A stretch of DNA of 64,000 nucleotides from Spirosoma endbachense (GTDB lineage: Bacteria > Bacteroidota > Bacteroidia > Cytophagales > Spirosomataceae): the NCBI RefSeq assembly GCF_010233585.1, contig NZ_CP045997.1, forward strand, positions 4,208,457 to 4,272,456, written 5' to 3'. Below, piece by piece: positions 45,165 through 54,212 of the stretch. The notes beneath the pieces were generated by a model, which saw only the letters and a program-made list of their open reading frames with translations, made no database searches and was not told where the DNA came from. Position numbers and translations under genes: made by a program. Positions within the stretch are counted from its first letter, which is position 1, and the number at the start of each line of letters is the position of its first letter.

Positions 45165-45170
45165 AATCAG

Positions 45171-45208
45171 TTGGCCAGAGGTAGGTCTATACAACTGCCT
45201 CTGGTCAA
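45171..45208 (+). terminator. Hairpin between susD and the acetylesterase gene
   Basis: TTGGCCAGAGG (45171-45181) pairs with CCTCTGGTCAA (45198-45208), one G-U pair and a 16-nt loop, 6 bp after the susD stop. It probably lowers read-through into the enzyme genes, so Sus proteins would be made in excess of enzymes. Confidence 0.5.
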
Positions 45209-45274
45209 AGAACACTTGCCAGCAAAAATGGCATACACTTGAGATTCCCGCCAAAAACGGAACGGTATTTTCCC

Positions 45275-46585
45275 ATGAATCGATTCATAAACGGCCTTGT
45301 CTGCTGGCTTACTCTGGTAGGTTGGCTCATTATTCATCAGGCTGATGGCCAAGCCTTTAGTTTTAGTGTGCAACCAAAGAAGGGTTATACTTTAGTGGAT
45401 ACCTCGGTTCGCTATAAGACTGGCAACGGGTATGGCTTTGATTTAAATACCTCTGCTCAGTTGATAAGCCGGTCGGCCACAAATGGGTTTATTACCAGTA
45501 GCCAGCCGTTTTATTTTTCGGTAGCGGTTCCGCAGGAGGGGAATTACAAGGTTACTGTAACGCTGGGCGATACACAGGATCGGAGCCTGACAACCGTAAA
45601 AGCCGAATCCCGACGGCTCATGCTCCATCGTGTGGCCACGCAAAAGGGAGAAATCAAACGGATCAGTTTTGTGGTGAATATACGCAGACCGGAAATTAGT
45701 GCGGGTGGACGCGTTAGCCTAAAACCTCGGGAAGTAGGCAAACTGGACTGGGATGATAAGCTTACTCTGGAGTTTAGTGATGATCGTCCCTGCGTAAATG
45801 CCATTGAGATTGAGAAAACAGATACCCCCATCACGGTTTATCTGGCAGGAAATTCCACCGTGGTCGATCAGGATGAAGAGCCCTGGGCGGCCTGGGGGCA
45901 AATGATCCCGTGTTTTTTCGGACCAGGCGTCTCCATTGCCAATCATGCCGAATCGGGTCTGAGCTTGGGTAGTTTTTTAAACAGTCACCGGTTGGACAAG
46001 GTCCTGAGTGTGATCAAGCCCGGCGATTATCTATTCATTGAATTTGGCCACAACGATCAGAAGGAAAAAGGCTCACAAGACGGGGCCTACCAGTCCTACA
46101 CAGAACGGCTGAAGCTATTTGTTTCGAAAGCTCGGGAGCATGGAGCCCTTCCTGTGATTGTTACGTCAACGGCTCGCCGATCGTTCGATGCGGATGGGAA
46201 ATCGGTCAACACGTTGGGTGATTATCCGGAAGCTGCCCGTCAGGTAGCCAAACGGGAAAACGTGCCTTTGATTGATCTGAACCGGATGACTACCGCGTTT
46301 TACGATGCATTGGGTGTTGAGAACTCTAAAAAAGCACTGGTACACTATCCGGCCAACACGTTTCCGGGGCAAAATCAACCCCTGGCCGATAATACGCACT
46401 ATAACCCGTATGGTGCGTATGAAGTGGCCAGATGTATCCTGGAAGGGATTAAAGACAATAACCTGGAGTTGAAAAAATACATAATAACCATGCCGACCTT
46501 CGACCCGGCACATCCCGACCCGGTGGAAGGTTTCTACTGGCCACCAAGCCCTAACCAGTCAACCCTCAAGCCGGATGGCAACTAA
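45275..46585 (+). CDS. Rhamnogalacturonan acetylesterase-like SGNH hydrolase (CE12)
   Basis: A 436-residue secreted esterase from the ATG at 45275 (TTG at 45239 is a weaker start). It has a signal peptide (about 1-25), an N-terminal beta-sandwich-like part (about 28-185), then the SGNH domain: AGNSTVVDQD (191-200) with nucleophile Ser194, FGHNDQK (257-263), and DNTHYNPYGA with Asp372 and His375. The order and the GNS variant of GDS fit CE12 enzymes that remove acetyl groups from rhamnogalacturonan. Its stop overlaps the PL11 gene by 11 bp. Confidence 0.9.
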   Translation: MNRFINGLVCWLTLVGWLIIHQADGQAFSFSVQPKKGYTLVDTSVRYKTGNGYGFDLNTSAQLISRSATNGFITSSQPFYFSVAVPQEGNYKVTVTLGDTQDRSLTTVKAESRRLMLHRVATQKGEIKRISFVVNIRRPEISAGGRVSLKPREVGKLDWDDKLTLEFSDDRPCVNAIEIEKTDTPITVYLAGNSTVVDQDEEPWAAWGQMIPCFFGPGVSIANHAESGLSLGSFLNSHRLDKVLSVIKPGDYLFIEFGHNDQKEKGSQDGAYQSYTERLKLFVSKAREHGALPVIVTSTARRSFDADGKSVNTLGDYPEAARQVAKRENVPLIDLNRMTTAFYDALGVENSKKALVHYPANTFPGQNQPLADNTHYNPYGAYEVARCILEGIKDNNLELKKYIITMPTFDPAHPDPVEGFYWPPSPNQSTLKPDGN

Positions 46586-48542
46586 CAGCTGTACACCTGA
46601 TTGCTACGGAACTACATTACGCCCAGATTATCTTTGGCTGAACCACAGGCGGTCTTCCTGTTGGATGTTGTTTCTTTACCTGTTGCTTTTTTTGCTGCTT
46701 TCCGATGAGCTTCGTGCACAGCGATTGATGGAAAAACTAAATCGTGGATTAGTCGCAGTTCGGCAGGATAGTCAGCACGTATTTGTGAGCTGGCGACTGC
46801 TCGTCACCGATCCAGACAATGTTGTGTTTAACTTATATCGAACCGTTAAAGGGGGCCAGCCCCTTAAAGTAAACCAACATCCCTTAACTGGAGGTACTAA
46901 TTTTGTCGATACGAATGCCCCGATCCAGCAGGATGTCGTATATTGTGTCCGGGCAGTTGTCGCCAATGCAGAACAGAAACCGGAGGGTACCTATACGCTT
47001 TTAGCGAGTGCGATTTATCCTTATATAACGATTCCACTAAAAACGCCTGCCGGTTACACGCCCAACGATGCCTCGGCGGCTGATTTAGACGGCGATGGTA
47101 CCTACGAACTGATTCTACATCAGGTCAGCCGGGGCCGCGACAACTCCCAGAAAGGAAGGACTGATCCACCAATTCTGGAAGCCTATAAGCTGGATGGAAC
47201 CTTACTTTGGCGCATTAATCTGGGGCACAATATTCGGGAGGGTGCTCATTACACGCAGTTTATGGCCTATGACCTGGATGGCGATGGGCGGGCTGAGCTG
47301 GCGTGCAAAACGGCCGATGGTACGCTAGATGGATTAGGTAAACTAATTGGTGATTCAACCCGGCACTGGGCCAAAACAGACGGACCACTGGAAGGTAAAA
47401 TTCTGGATGGCCCTGAATTCTTCACCATTTTCGATGGGAAAACCGGGGCGGCTCTGGCCACTACGGATTACATTCCCTCGCGCAACCCGACCGATGGCTG
47501 GGGTGGTATTGGCGGGATCGGTGGCAACGACAACAATGGCAATCGGGTCGATCGCTTCCTGGCGTGCGTAGCTTACCTGGATGGTAAACTGCCCAGCGTT
47601 GTGATGTGCCGCGGCTACTACGGTCGCACCGTATTGGCCGCCTGGGACTGGCGAGGGGGTAAATTGACCTCCCGATGGGTATTCGATTCGCAGCAATCGG
47701 CGGACGGATTTTCCGGAATGGGCAATCATAATTTAACGGTTACGGATGTCGACAACGATGGCAAAGATGAACTAATTTACGGTTCCATGTGCGTCGATGA
47801 CAATGGGAAAGGTCTGTATACAACGAAACTACGCCACGGCGACGCCCTGCACGTGTCCGACCTCGATCCGGCCCGGCCTGGGCTCGAAGCCTGGGGAATC
47901 CACGAAAATGAAGCGCCCATACCGGGGTATGAGAAAGGGTTTGGAGCAGCCCTATACGATGCCCGAACCGGCGAAATCCTCTGGGGAGCGTTTCCAGGGC
48001 AGGATGTTGGTCGTGGCGTGGCCGAAGATATTGATCCGGGCAATCCAGGTGCTGAACTGTGGTGGTCAGGTTCGAATGGACTGTTCAGCACCAACGGAAA
48101 ACGCATTGGTGAAAGTCCAGCGTCGGCCAATTTTCTGGTCTGGTGGGACGACGATCTAACCCGCGAACTGCTCGATGGGAATCACATTGATAAATATAAC
48201 CCTTCTGGTACGGCAGCCCGGTTGCTAACTGCCGAGGGCTGTGCGTCGAACAACGGTACGAAATCAACTCCCGCGCTCAGTGCCGATCTCTTTGGCGACT
48301 GGCGGGAAGAGGTAGTGCTTCGAACCGAAGACAACCAGAGTTTACGTATTTATACCACCACGATTCCGACCCAATACCGGTTATACACGCTCATGCAGGA
48401 CCCGCAATATCGACTGAGTATTGCCTGGCAGAACGTGGGGTATAATCAGCCGCCCCATACCAGCTTTTTTCTGGGTCATGGTATGAAAAAACCATCTCGT
48501 CCAAAAATCACCCTGATCTCACCCGCCCAAGCGACCCGATAA
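46575..48542 (+). CDS. Rhamnogalacturonan lyase (polysaccharide lyase family 11)
   Basis: Cleaves the rhamnose-galacturonic acid backbone by beta-elimination. 655 residues, with a hydrophobic export signal (WMLFLYLLLFLLLSDELRAQ, about 30-49) lying unusually deep after the ATG at 46575. An ATG at 46665 would give a normal signal peptide. The mature part begins with an FN3-like domain (VSWRLLVTDPDNVVFNLYRT). An eight-bladed propeller follows, with calcium motifs such as DLDGDGTYELILH, DLDGDGRAELACKTADGT and DVDNDGKDELIYGS, and the family ending MQDPQYRLSIAWQNVGYNQP. The 11-bp overlap with the CE12 gene implies coupled translation. Confidence 0.93.
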   Translation: MATNSCTPDCYGTTLRPDYLWLNHRRSSCWMLFLYLLLFLLLSDELRAQRLMEKLNRGLVAVRQDSQHVFVSWRLLVTDPDNVVFNLYRTVKGGQPLKVNQHPLTGGTNFVDTNAPIQQDVVYCVRAVVANAEQKPEGTYTLLASAIYPYITIPLKTPAGYTPNDASAADLDGDGTYELILHQVSRGRDNSQKGRTDPPILEAYKLDGTLLWRINLGHNIREGAHYTQFMAYDLDGDGRAELACKTADGTLDGLGKLIGDSTRHWAKTDGPLEGKILDGPEFFTIFDGKTGAALATTDYIPSRNPTDGWGGIGGIGGNDNNGNRVDRFLACVAYLDGKLPSVVMCRGYYGRTVLAAWDWRGGKLTSRWVFDSQQSADGFSGMGNHNLTVTDVDNDGKDELIYGSMCVDDNGKGLYTTKLRHGDALHVSDLDPARPGLEAWGIHENEAPIPGYEKGFGAALYDARTGEILWGAFPGQDVGRGVAEDIDPGNPGAELWWSGSNGLFSTNGKRIGESPASANFLVWWDDDLTRELLDGNHIDKYNPSGTAARLLTAEGCASNNGTKSTPALSADLFGDWREEVVLRTEDNQSLRIYTTTIPTQYRLYTLMQDPQYRLSIAWQNVGYNQPPHTSFFLGHGMKKPSRPKITLISPAQATR

Positions 48543-48720
48543 CTCATCCTGTGCTCGTGGTACGCTCAAAGGCATCGGTAATGAATAATAGTATATTCAC
48601 CAAAAAGGATGGAAATCTTGCTTTCGTTGGTCGATACGTGAAAGGGCAGGAGAGTCGACTTAGTAAAGGTGAGCATATTGCCTGCTTATTACCCAATCTT
48701 GTGGCCAGAACCGAATCAAT

Positions 48721-50049
48721 ATGAAATCAATAGTAGTTGCACTGGTTTGTACGGCGTTGGTAAGCGTACAACTTATGGCGCAAAACGTGACGAAAGCGTC
48801 GTTTCCGGATGGAAGTCCGATCAGTAGCTGGTTTACGACGATCCGTAAAGTAAGCCTTGCCCAGCTCGGAAAGTCGTATGTGATTACCAATTTTGGGGTA
48901 AAAGCCGATAGTACACTCGTACAGACCGATGCGATTCAGAAGGCCATTGATAAGGCAGCCCGGCAGGGTGGGGGCGTAGTCGTTATCCCGAAAGGTACGT
49001 TTATGAGTGGGGCTTTATTTTTCAAGCCCAAAACCCATTTGCACCTGGCGGAAGGAGCTGTTCTGAAGGGGTCCAACAACATCGCTGACTACCCAAAATT
49101 GCCGTCGCGGATGGAAGGCCAAAGTCTGGACTACTTCGCTGCGTTGGTCAATGCCTATCAGGTCGATGGCTTTACCATTTCTGGGAAAGGGACAATCGAT
49201 GGCAATGGGCTGCGCTTTTGGGAGGCTTTCTGGGCCAGACGTAAAGAAAATCCTAACTGTACGAATCTGGAGGTTTCACGTCCGCGTCTGGTATTTATCT
49301 GGAAATGCAATAACGTTCAGGTTCAGGACGTAAAACTGCATAATGCAGGTTTCTGGACAAGTCATTACTACCAGTGCCAGAACCTGAAAGTGCTCGATGC
49401 ACATATTTATTCGCCCTACAAACCGGTAAAAGCGCCAAGTACGGATGCCATTGATCTGGATGCATGTTCCAATGTACTGATTAAAGGATGCTACATGTCG
49501 GTCAATGATGACGCAATTGCTCTAAAAGGGGGCAAAGGTCCGTGGGCCGACCGTGTGCCCAACAACGGAGCCAACGCCAATATCATCATCGAAGATTGTG
49601 AATTTGGCTTCTGCCATTCGGCCCTTACCTGCGGCAGTGAAGCCATTCATAACCGAAACATTCTGATGCGAAACTGCCACGTCAGCGAAGCCAGCCGGGT
49701 ATTGTGGCTTAAAATGCGCCCCGATACACCACAGCTTTACGAATATATTACGCTCGAAAACATAAAAGGCCAGGCCCATAGCCTACTGTATGTGAAGCCC
49801 TGGACGCAGTTTTTTGATTTACAGGGGCGTCCGGACGTACCACTTTCCTACTCCGATCATGTGAGCCTCAAAAATATCGAGCTTAGCTGCGATACGTTCT
49901 TCGACGTTGCTATTTCAGAACATGATAAGCTCTCCAACTTTTCATTTGAGAACTTCGTTGTGGAAAGCAAAAACGCGACTATCGACAAAAAGGTAGTCAA
50001 TGGATTTACGCTCAAAAACGTGAAAGTCAATGATAAAATCGTGGAGTAA
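48721..50049 (+). CDS. Glycoside hydrolase family 28 (polygalacturonase/rhamnogalacturonase-like)
   Basis: A 442-residue secreted right-handed beta-helix enzyme. Signal peptide about 1-20 (ending VQLMAQ). Catalytic residues can be placed: STDAIDLDAC (240-249, Asp242), VNDDAIALK (261-269, Asp263 and Asp264), FCHSALTCGSE (297-307, His299 in the position of GHG) and LWLKMR (328-333, Lys331 for the RIK motif). The changed GHG and RIK motifs suggest a specialised subgroup, perhaps exo-acting on rhamnogalacturonan-derived oligosaccharides. It lies 178 bp after the lyase and ends the pectin operon. Confidence 0.9.
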   Translation: MKSIVVALVCTALVSVQLMAQNVTKASFPDGSPISSWFTTIRKVSLAQLGKSYVITNFGVKADSTLVQTDAIQKAIDKAARQGGGVVVIPKGTFMSGALFFKPKTHLHLAEGAVLKGSNNIADYPKLPSRMEGQSLDYFAALVNAYQVDGFTISGKGTIDGNGLRFWEAFWARRKENPNCTNLEVSRPRLVFIWKCNNVQVQDVKLHNAGFWTSHYYQCQNLKVLDAHIYSPYKPVKAPSTDAIDLDACSNVLIKGCYMSVNDDAIALKGGKGPWADRVPNNGANANIIIEDCEFGFCHSALTCGSEAIHNRNILMRNCHVSEASRVLWLKMRPDTPQLYEYITLENIKGQAHSLLYVKPWTQFFDLQGRPDVPLSYSDHVSLKNIELSCDTFFDVAISEHDKLSNFSFENFVVESKNATIDKKVVNGFTLKNVKVNDKIVE

Positions 50050-50060
50050 CCGGGTGCAGG

Positions 50061-50092
50061 GCTTATCAGGTGAGAATATGCACCTGATAAGC
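50061..50092 (+). terminator. Hairpin terminator of the pectin operon
   Basis: GCTTATCAGGTG (50061-50072) and CACCTGATAAGC (50081-50092), a 12-bp perfect stem with an 8-nt loop, 11 bp after the GH28 stop and followed by TTTC. Confidence 0.75.
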
Positions 50093-50225
50093 TTTCGATC
50101 ATAAAACGTTTTTAATATAGATTTATGCCTGCAATTTTTCGTCTTGTGGGAAAACGTTTGGTTACCACTTATACTACGGATTGAGTCGAAAAATCATTAT
50201 AAAATTTACATTAGCTTAAAAGAAT

Positions 50226-50333
50226 AGGACTTTCGTCAAGAGCCGTGGCACCGCACGGCAGACCGTGGTTAGTATATCCATCATTAGTAACCACGGTCCG
50301 CCGTGCGGTGCCACGACTCTGGGCGAAAGTCCT
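50226..50333. repeat. 108-bp near-palindrome between converging genes
   Basis: Long arms pair almost throughout, from AGGACTTTCG at the left to CGAAAGTCCT at the right, including CGTGGCACCGCACGGC with its complement and GACCGTGGTTA with TAACCACGGTC, around a 16-nt centre. It lies between the pectin operon and the converging sulfatase gene. It resembles dispersed intergenic palindromes more than a simple terminator. Confidence 0.75.
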
Positions 50334-50362
50334 AAAAGAATTAACTTAACTACTTAGTTGCT

Positions 50363-51664
50363 CTATTTTTTGATCTGGTCACTTTGCTGCTGATAATGAG
50401 CCATAACTTTACTGAGCTGATCGTAAACCTTACGGGTATTTTCCGACAACGAAACAAGTGAAAGAGGTTTATTCTCCAATGGATCGTTCTGATAATCAAA
50501 GAACTGGCCATCTGAATAGAGTTTATATTTTTGTGTCTGTGCGTATTTTCGAGCCGGGAAATCATTCCGCTTAGGATTGTAATCACTGTAAACCCAATCC
50601 CGTTTTTTACCCGCTTTTCCCATCGCTGCTGGCCAGAAACTTTGCCCATCCACCATAAAATTATCGGGTTTCTTTAGCCCTGCCACATCGAGCATGGTCG
50701 GTAATACATCAGTAAAATCGACTAGTTCTGATCGCGTTACACCACTGGGTGTATGACCTTTCCAATATACGAGTAAGGGTACATGGTTACCAGCGGAGGT
50801 GGTATAGCCCTTGTTTCCTTTAACAGGCCCTTGCCGGGTTTGCGACGTGATGTTTACGCTGGTACCGTTATCACCCGCAAAAATGATAACGGTGTTTTCC
50901 AGCAATTTTAAGGAGTCCAACTTATTGATCATTTGCCCAACCAAACGGTCGGCGTACTGCACCATGTTTTTGAAATACGTGGTATCGTTGGTCCCGTTAA
51001 TCTTAAAGGATTTAAATTCAGGTATGTCGGGCGTTGGCTGAAACGGATCGTGGGTGAGCGTCATGGGATAATACACGAAAAACTTTCGCTGCTGATTCTG
51101 CTCGATAAAATTGGTCAGGAACTTTACCTCTTCATCAGGGCCGTAGGCACCCATTCGTTTCTGCCCGAGTTGGTTTTCTGCCAAAATCGGATCTTTGTAG
51201 CGATCCCAAAAGTCTGACTTATCAATCTGCCAGAGGCAGAACTGATCGAATCCAAAATGCCGCACTGTATCCGGTCCTCCAGCCAACTGCCATTTGCCGG
51301 CAATAGCGGTCGTATAACCAGCATCCTTAAACAGGTTAGCAAAAGTCTTTTGACTGGTATTCAAGTACCCAAATCGTTCGTAATTTCGAAAATTGTGTTT
51401 CCCGGTCATAAGCTGCAAACGCGAAGGCGTGCACAAGGGCATGGAAAAACAGTTATCAAAGCGAACGCCTTCACGAGCCATCTTGTCGAGATTAGGCGTT
51501 TTGTAGGAAAGACCGCCATTAGCCCCAATTAATTCATACCCGAAATCATCAGCTAGAATAAAAACCACATTCGGGGGAGCCGGTGCTGGTTTTAGGGTTG
51601 GAGTTGGTCCAAACCAGCCCAGACTGCTGGTTAATATCAGTGCACTTAGTAAGCGGATAAACAT
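50363..51664 (-). CDS. Sulfatase (S1 family), secreted
   Basis: Hydrolyses sulfate esters, probably on carbohydrate. A 433-residue protein with a signal peptide (about 1-18). Metal ligands Asp39-Asp40 (FILADDFGYE) and the formylglycine motif Cys78-Thr-Pro-Ser-Arg82, which must be oxidised by a maturase, are present. AGKWQLAG and HDPFQPTP follow, then FAGDNGTSVN, which gives the C-terminal metal ligands. It is transcribed toward the pectin operon. The maturase gene is not in the window. Substrate unknown. Confidence 0.9.
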   Translation of the reverse strand: MFIRLLSALILTSSLGWFGPTPTLKPAPAPPNVVFILADDFGYELIGANGGLSYKTPNLDKMAREGVRFDNCFSMPLCTPSRLQLMTGKHNFRNYERFGYLNTSQKTFANLFKDAGYTTAIAGKWQLAGGPDTVRHFGFDQFCLWQIDKSDFWDRYKDPILAENQLGQKRMGAYGPDEEVKFLTNFIEQNQQRKFFVYYPMTLTHDPFQPTPDIPEFKSFKINGTNDTTYFKNMVQYADRLVGQMINKLDSLKLLENTVIIFAGDNGTSVNITSQTRQGPVKGNKGYTTSAGNHVPLLVYWKGHTPSGVTRSELVDFTDVLPTMLDVAGLKKPDNFMVDGQSFWPAAMGKAGKKRDWVYSDYNPKRNDFPARKYAQTQKYKLYSDGQFFDYQNDPLENKPLSLVSLSENTRKVYDQLSKVMAHYQQQSDQIKK

Positions 51665-51716
51665 ATTTGTTCAGGTTTAGTGTCTATTTTTTAGCGTTGT
51701 AAATCCATAGAATCGC

Positions 51717-51870
51717 TTAGCAGTAGTACTGATTTTCTGGATTCATATGGAGATTATTGTTGATTTCCTGACGAGAGATAGACATCAGTAAAATAGAGTT
51801 TGGCGCATCAATTTCTTTGGCTGACTTAATCACCGCTTTCAAGGTACTTCCCTGCTGCCGTTCGATTAAT
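51717..51870 (-). pseudogene. SusD/RagB C-terminal remnant
   Basis: On the minus strand the frame ending with TAA at 51717 reads LIERQQGSTLKAVIKSAKEI and then DAPNSILLMSISRQEINNNL and HMNPENQYYC. The ending PISRQEI-N-x-N-x-x-x-x-N-P-x-Y is the characteristic C-terminus of SusD proteins. Only about 50 residues remain. A stop at 51881 precedes it in the same frame. It indicates a lost Sus locus beside the sulfatase. Confidence 0.65.
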
Positions 51871-51880
51871 GCATGATGGC

Positions 51881-52057
51881 TTATAGCCCTTCTCCTTTGC
51901 CCGTTTGACTGTAAAAGGGAATTTGCCCAATAGGCGGAATCAGATCAAAGACATCATTGTCCGAAATGGTCCAGAAAGATTGTCGCGAATTTTGAATCAG
52001 TGACGAAGCACTTTCTTCAGGTAATTCTCGACACAGGTATCTCAGAGGGGAACAGAG
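51881..52057 (-). pseudogene. Unrecognised open fragment upstream of the SusD remnant
   Basis: The minus-strand frame ending with TAA at 51881 gives a protein-like stretch, ELPEESASSLIQNSRQSFWT followed by ISDNDVFDLIPPIGQIPFYS, with no start codon and no intact neighbours. It is in the same frame as the SusD remnant and separated from it by stops. It may be part of the same decayed gene or of another one. I do not recognise it. Confidence 0.35.
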
Positions 52058-52324
52058 CTCTAAATAGATCCTGTTTACAATCTTTAGCTTAATCAGTTTT
52101 GGTATTATATCCCTCCCAGACCATAGAGTTGCTAGTATATTAAATATGAAATAAGATTACTTTGCAAAGATACTTTTTTTTATAAAATAATATATATGCT
52201 TACTCCTTGTTGTTCGAAATTGAAATGATTTGTAAGAATTTATAAATAGCTAGAGCTGGGTATAGTTGGTGAAAAAAACACCTGATAAGCATTTGAATCA
52301 GAATGAGTCGGACAGTTATTAAAA

Positions 52325-52349
52325 ATTCGAGCTGGTTTCCAGCTCGAAT
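52325..52349 (-). terminator. Intrinsic terminator of the laminin-G-like gene
   Basis: ATTCGAGCTGG (52325-52335) and CCAGCTCGAAT (52339-52349) with a 3-nt loop. Read on the minus strand it is followed by TTTTTAAT, a classic terminator, 73 bp after the stop of the gene at 52422. Confidence 0.85.
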
Positions 52350-52421
52350 GGGTGATTTTGAGAGACCAGATCTAATTATGATTACAAATGGTGATTGGTA
52401 ACCGACTATTTCAGGTCGATT

Positions 52422-53099
52422 TTATGGCTGTTTGGTAATCTTCAGATCGGTGAAATAGCCTTCTGTTCCTACTTCAACCCACAGGCCGATACCGCCAGAT
52501 GAGGTAGCGCCGTGCTTCATGTCCTTCACGATCAAACAGGGTTGTTTTGTATCGTTCAAATACAACCTCGCTTCCTGCCCGTTGACGACAATTTTTAGGG
52601 TGATCCACTCATTCAGTGCCATGTCTGCGTACGATTCATATCGCTCCGGGGCTTCTTTTCGCAGGCGATCAAACGTATAACCAGGATAGGAGAAATATTG
52701 AACGGAATGGTTGCGCCTGATCTGATCGTCCGACCTGCCATTGGTGGGGCGGATATATATATTCTCGAAACTAGAATTGGACTCATTGATCCGAAACGCA
52801 ACGCCGATAAAGCCACGCGCCGTCTCTGGAGCGTTCTTTAGCAATCGACTCAACACCTTTACCTCAATGGTTCCGTTGGTGAAGTCTACGTCTTTTATTC
52901 GGACAAATGTAGGTTCATCAAACTTTTTCACGGTGGAATCCTTCACAACTTTGAGGGCTTCTTGACCCATCACTCGCTCGAACGACATTAATACCAGATT
53001 AGGCACCACCCTATCCTTCTCCAGCTTAATCGCCTGAGCATGTAAATTGTTGAAAATCAGCAAAAAGATGCTTGTCGAGGCAAGTAGGTTATGTTTCAT
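52422..53099 (-). CDS. Secreted laminin-G/concanavalin-like protein, unrecognised function
   Basis: A 225-residue protein from the ATG at 53099 with a signal peptide (LLASTSIFLLIFNNLHAQA, about 4-22). The mature part has the strand pattern of a concanavalin-like jelly roll seen in DUF1080-type proteins: VDFTNGTIEVKVLS, GFIGVAFRINESNSSFENIY, NEWITLKIVVNGQEARLYLN, GGIGLWVEVGTEGYFTDLKI. These domains bind or process glycans. No catalytic residues can be assigned. It is separated from the sulfatase by decayed Sus DNA. Confidence 0.65.
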   Translation of the reverse strand: MKHNLLASTSIFLLIFNNLHAQAIKLEKDRVVPNLVLMSFERVMGQEALKVVKDSTVKKFDEPTFVRIKDVDFTNGTIEVKVLSRLLKNAPETARGFIGVAFRINESNSSFENIYIRPTNGRSDDQIRRNHSVQYFSYPGYTFDRLRKEAPERYESYADMALNEWITLKIVVNGQEARLYLNDTKQPCLIVKDMKHGATSSGGIGLWVEVGTEGYFTDLKITKQP

Positions 53100-53128
53100 C
53101 GTATAGATTGTTTGGTAATATTTCAGTT

Positions 53129-53208
53129 CAGGCATTTGGCTTGGAGCCGTGCCACGCTTACCACTGATGCGCTAACAAACCGTGGCACGGCTCCAAGCCA
53201 AATGCCTG
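53129..53208. repeat. Long perfect inverted repeat (28-bp arms)
   Basis: 53129-53156 and 53181-53208 are exact complements, starting CAGGCATTTGGCTTGGAG, around a 24-nt loop. It lies 15 bp after the stop of the zinc-free dehydrogenase gene (minus strand) and before the laminin-G-like gene. It may end transcripts but has no T-run. Confidence 0.8.
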
Positions 53209-53223
53209 TAATTATAGAATTGG

Positions 53224-54192
53224 TCAAGGCAGCACGACCAGTTTACCGGCTGCCTGGTTGCTGTCCATAAATTGATGAGCCTCTACGATCTGGTCAAGTG
53301 TAAAAGTCCGGCTGACAGCGATCTTTACTTGTTCCGCTTCGAGCTGACGGATGAAGTCCTGAAACACCGCTGTCGGGCTGGTAATCTGGCCGCTGTCGTA
53401 GGTGGTCAATCGCACCGTAGCGGGAATGAACTCCATCGGGGCAAAATCGGGAATCGTCCAGTTTTCAGCCAGCATCCCACTCATACAGCCAGTGCCGCCG
53501 GGTTTGAGACAAAGCAGCGAGTCGTGCAGGGTTGCCGTACCCACCAGTTCAAGCACCTTATCGACACCCTCCGGATACATAGCTCGCACGGCCTCATGCA
53601 GTCTCCCGTTGTCAATCAATACATGTTCGGCCCCATTGGTGCGCAACGCATTTTCTTTCTGCGGGTTACGTGTCGTTGCCAGCACGGTCAGTCCCGCCAG
53701 GCTGGCCAGTTGGGTCGCAAGCATGCCCACCGACGAGCTACCCCCACGAATCAGCAGGGTTTCGCCGGGCTGAATACTCAGGGCCGGATACAGCGAGCCG
53801 TATGCCGTCTGAAACATTTCGGGAATTGCCCCCAGCACCTCCCAGGGCAGCGTGCTCTGAAATGGACGTAACACGTGCTTAGGCAACACGGTGAATTCGG
53901 CATAGCTTCCATCGAAATCCCGGCCCATTCCGCCCATCAGACCCATTACCTGCTGGCCTTTGGCATATTGATCAGAGGGGTCATCGACTACTTCCCCAAC
54001 GCACTCGATGCCGAGTATCCGGGGGAACTGAACGCCGGGCGACAACCCTTTGCGGGTCATCAATTCTGAGCGGTTCAGGCCAAAGGCTTTGACCCGGACC
54101 AGCACCTGCCCCTCTGATGGAAGTGGTATGGGGTACTCCTCCAACTGGAGAACCTCGGGTGAACCGGGATAATGAATGACGGCAGCTTTCAT
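53224..54192 (-). CDS. Quinone-oxidoreductase-like medium-chain dehydrogenase
   Basis: A 322-residue NADPH-dependent oxidoreductase of the zinc-free MDR group. The N-terminal GroES-like domain includes VRVKAFGLNRSELMTRKGL and PRILGIECVGEVV. The nucleotide-binding domain has LLIRGGSSSVGMLATQLASL, and the C-terminus ends with the usual AAGKLVVLP. Zinc-binding cysteines are absent. The ATG is at 54192. It follows the truncated hydrolase by 20 bp on the same strand. Likely substrate is a quinone or an enone. Confidence 0.88.
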   Translation of the reverse strand: MKAAVIHYPGSPEVLQLEEYPIPLPSEGQVLVRVKAFGLNRSELMTRKGLSPGVQFPRILGIECVGEVVDDPSDQYAKGQQVMGLMGGMGRDFDGSYAEFTVLPKHVLRPFQSTLPWEVLGAIPEMFQTAYGSLYPALSIQPGETLLIRGGSSSVGMLATQLASLAGLTVLATTRNPQKENALRTNGAEHVLIDNGRLHEAVRAMYPEGVDKVLELVGTATLHDSLLCLKPGGTGCMSGMLAENWTIPDFAPMEFIPATVRLTTYDSGQITSPTAVFQDFIRQLEAEQVKIAVSRTFTLDQIVEAHQFMDSNQAAGKLVVLP

Positions 54193-54212
54193 GAGTACGC
54201 GTTTTTACTGCT

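Noticed and set aside
53272..53871. 199-codon plus-strand open frame opposite the quinone-oxidoreductase-like gene
   Set aside because: Long but antisense to a clear enzyme, with no protein-like features. Explained by codon bias of the real gene.
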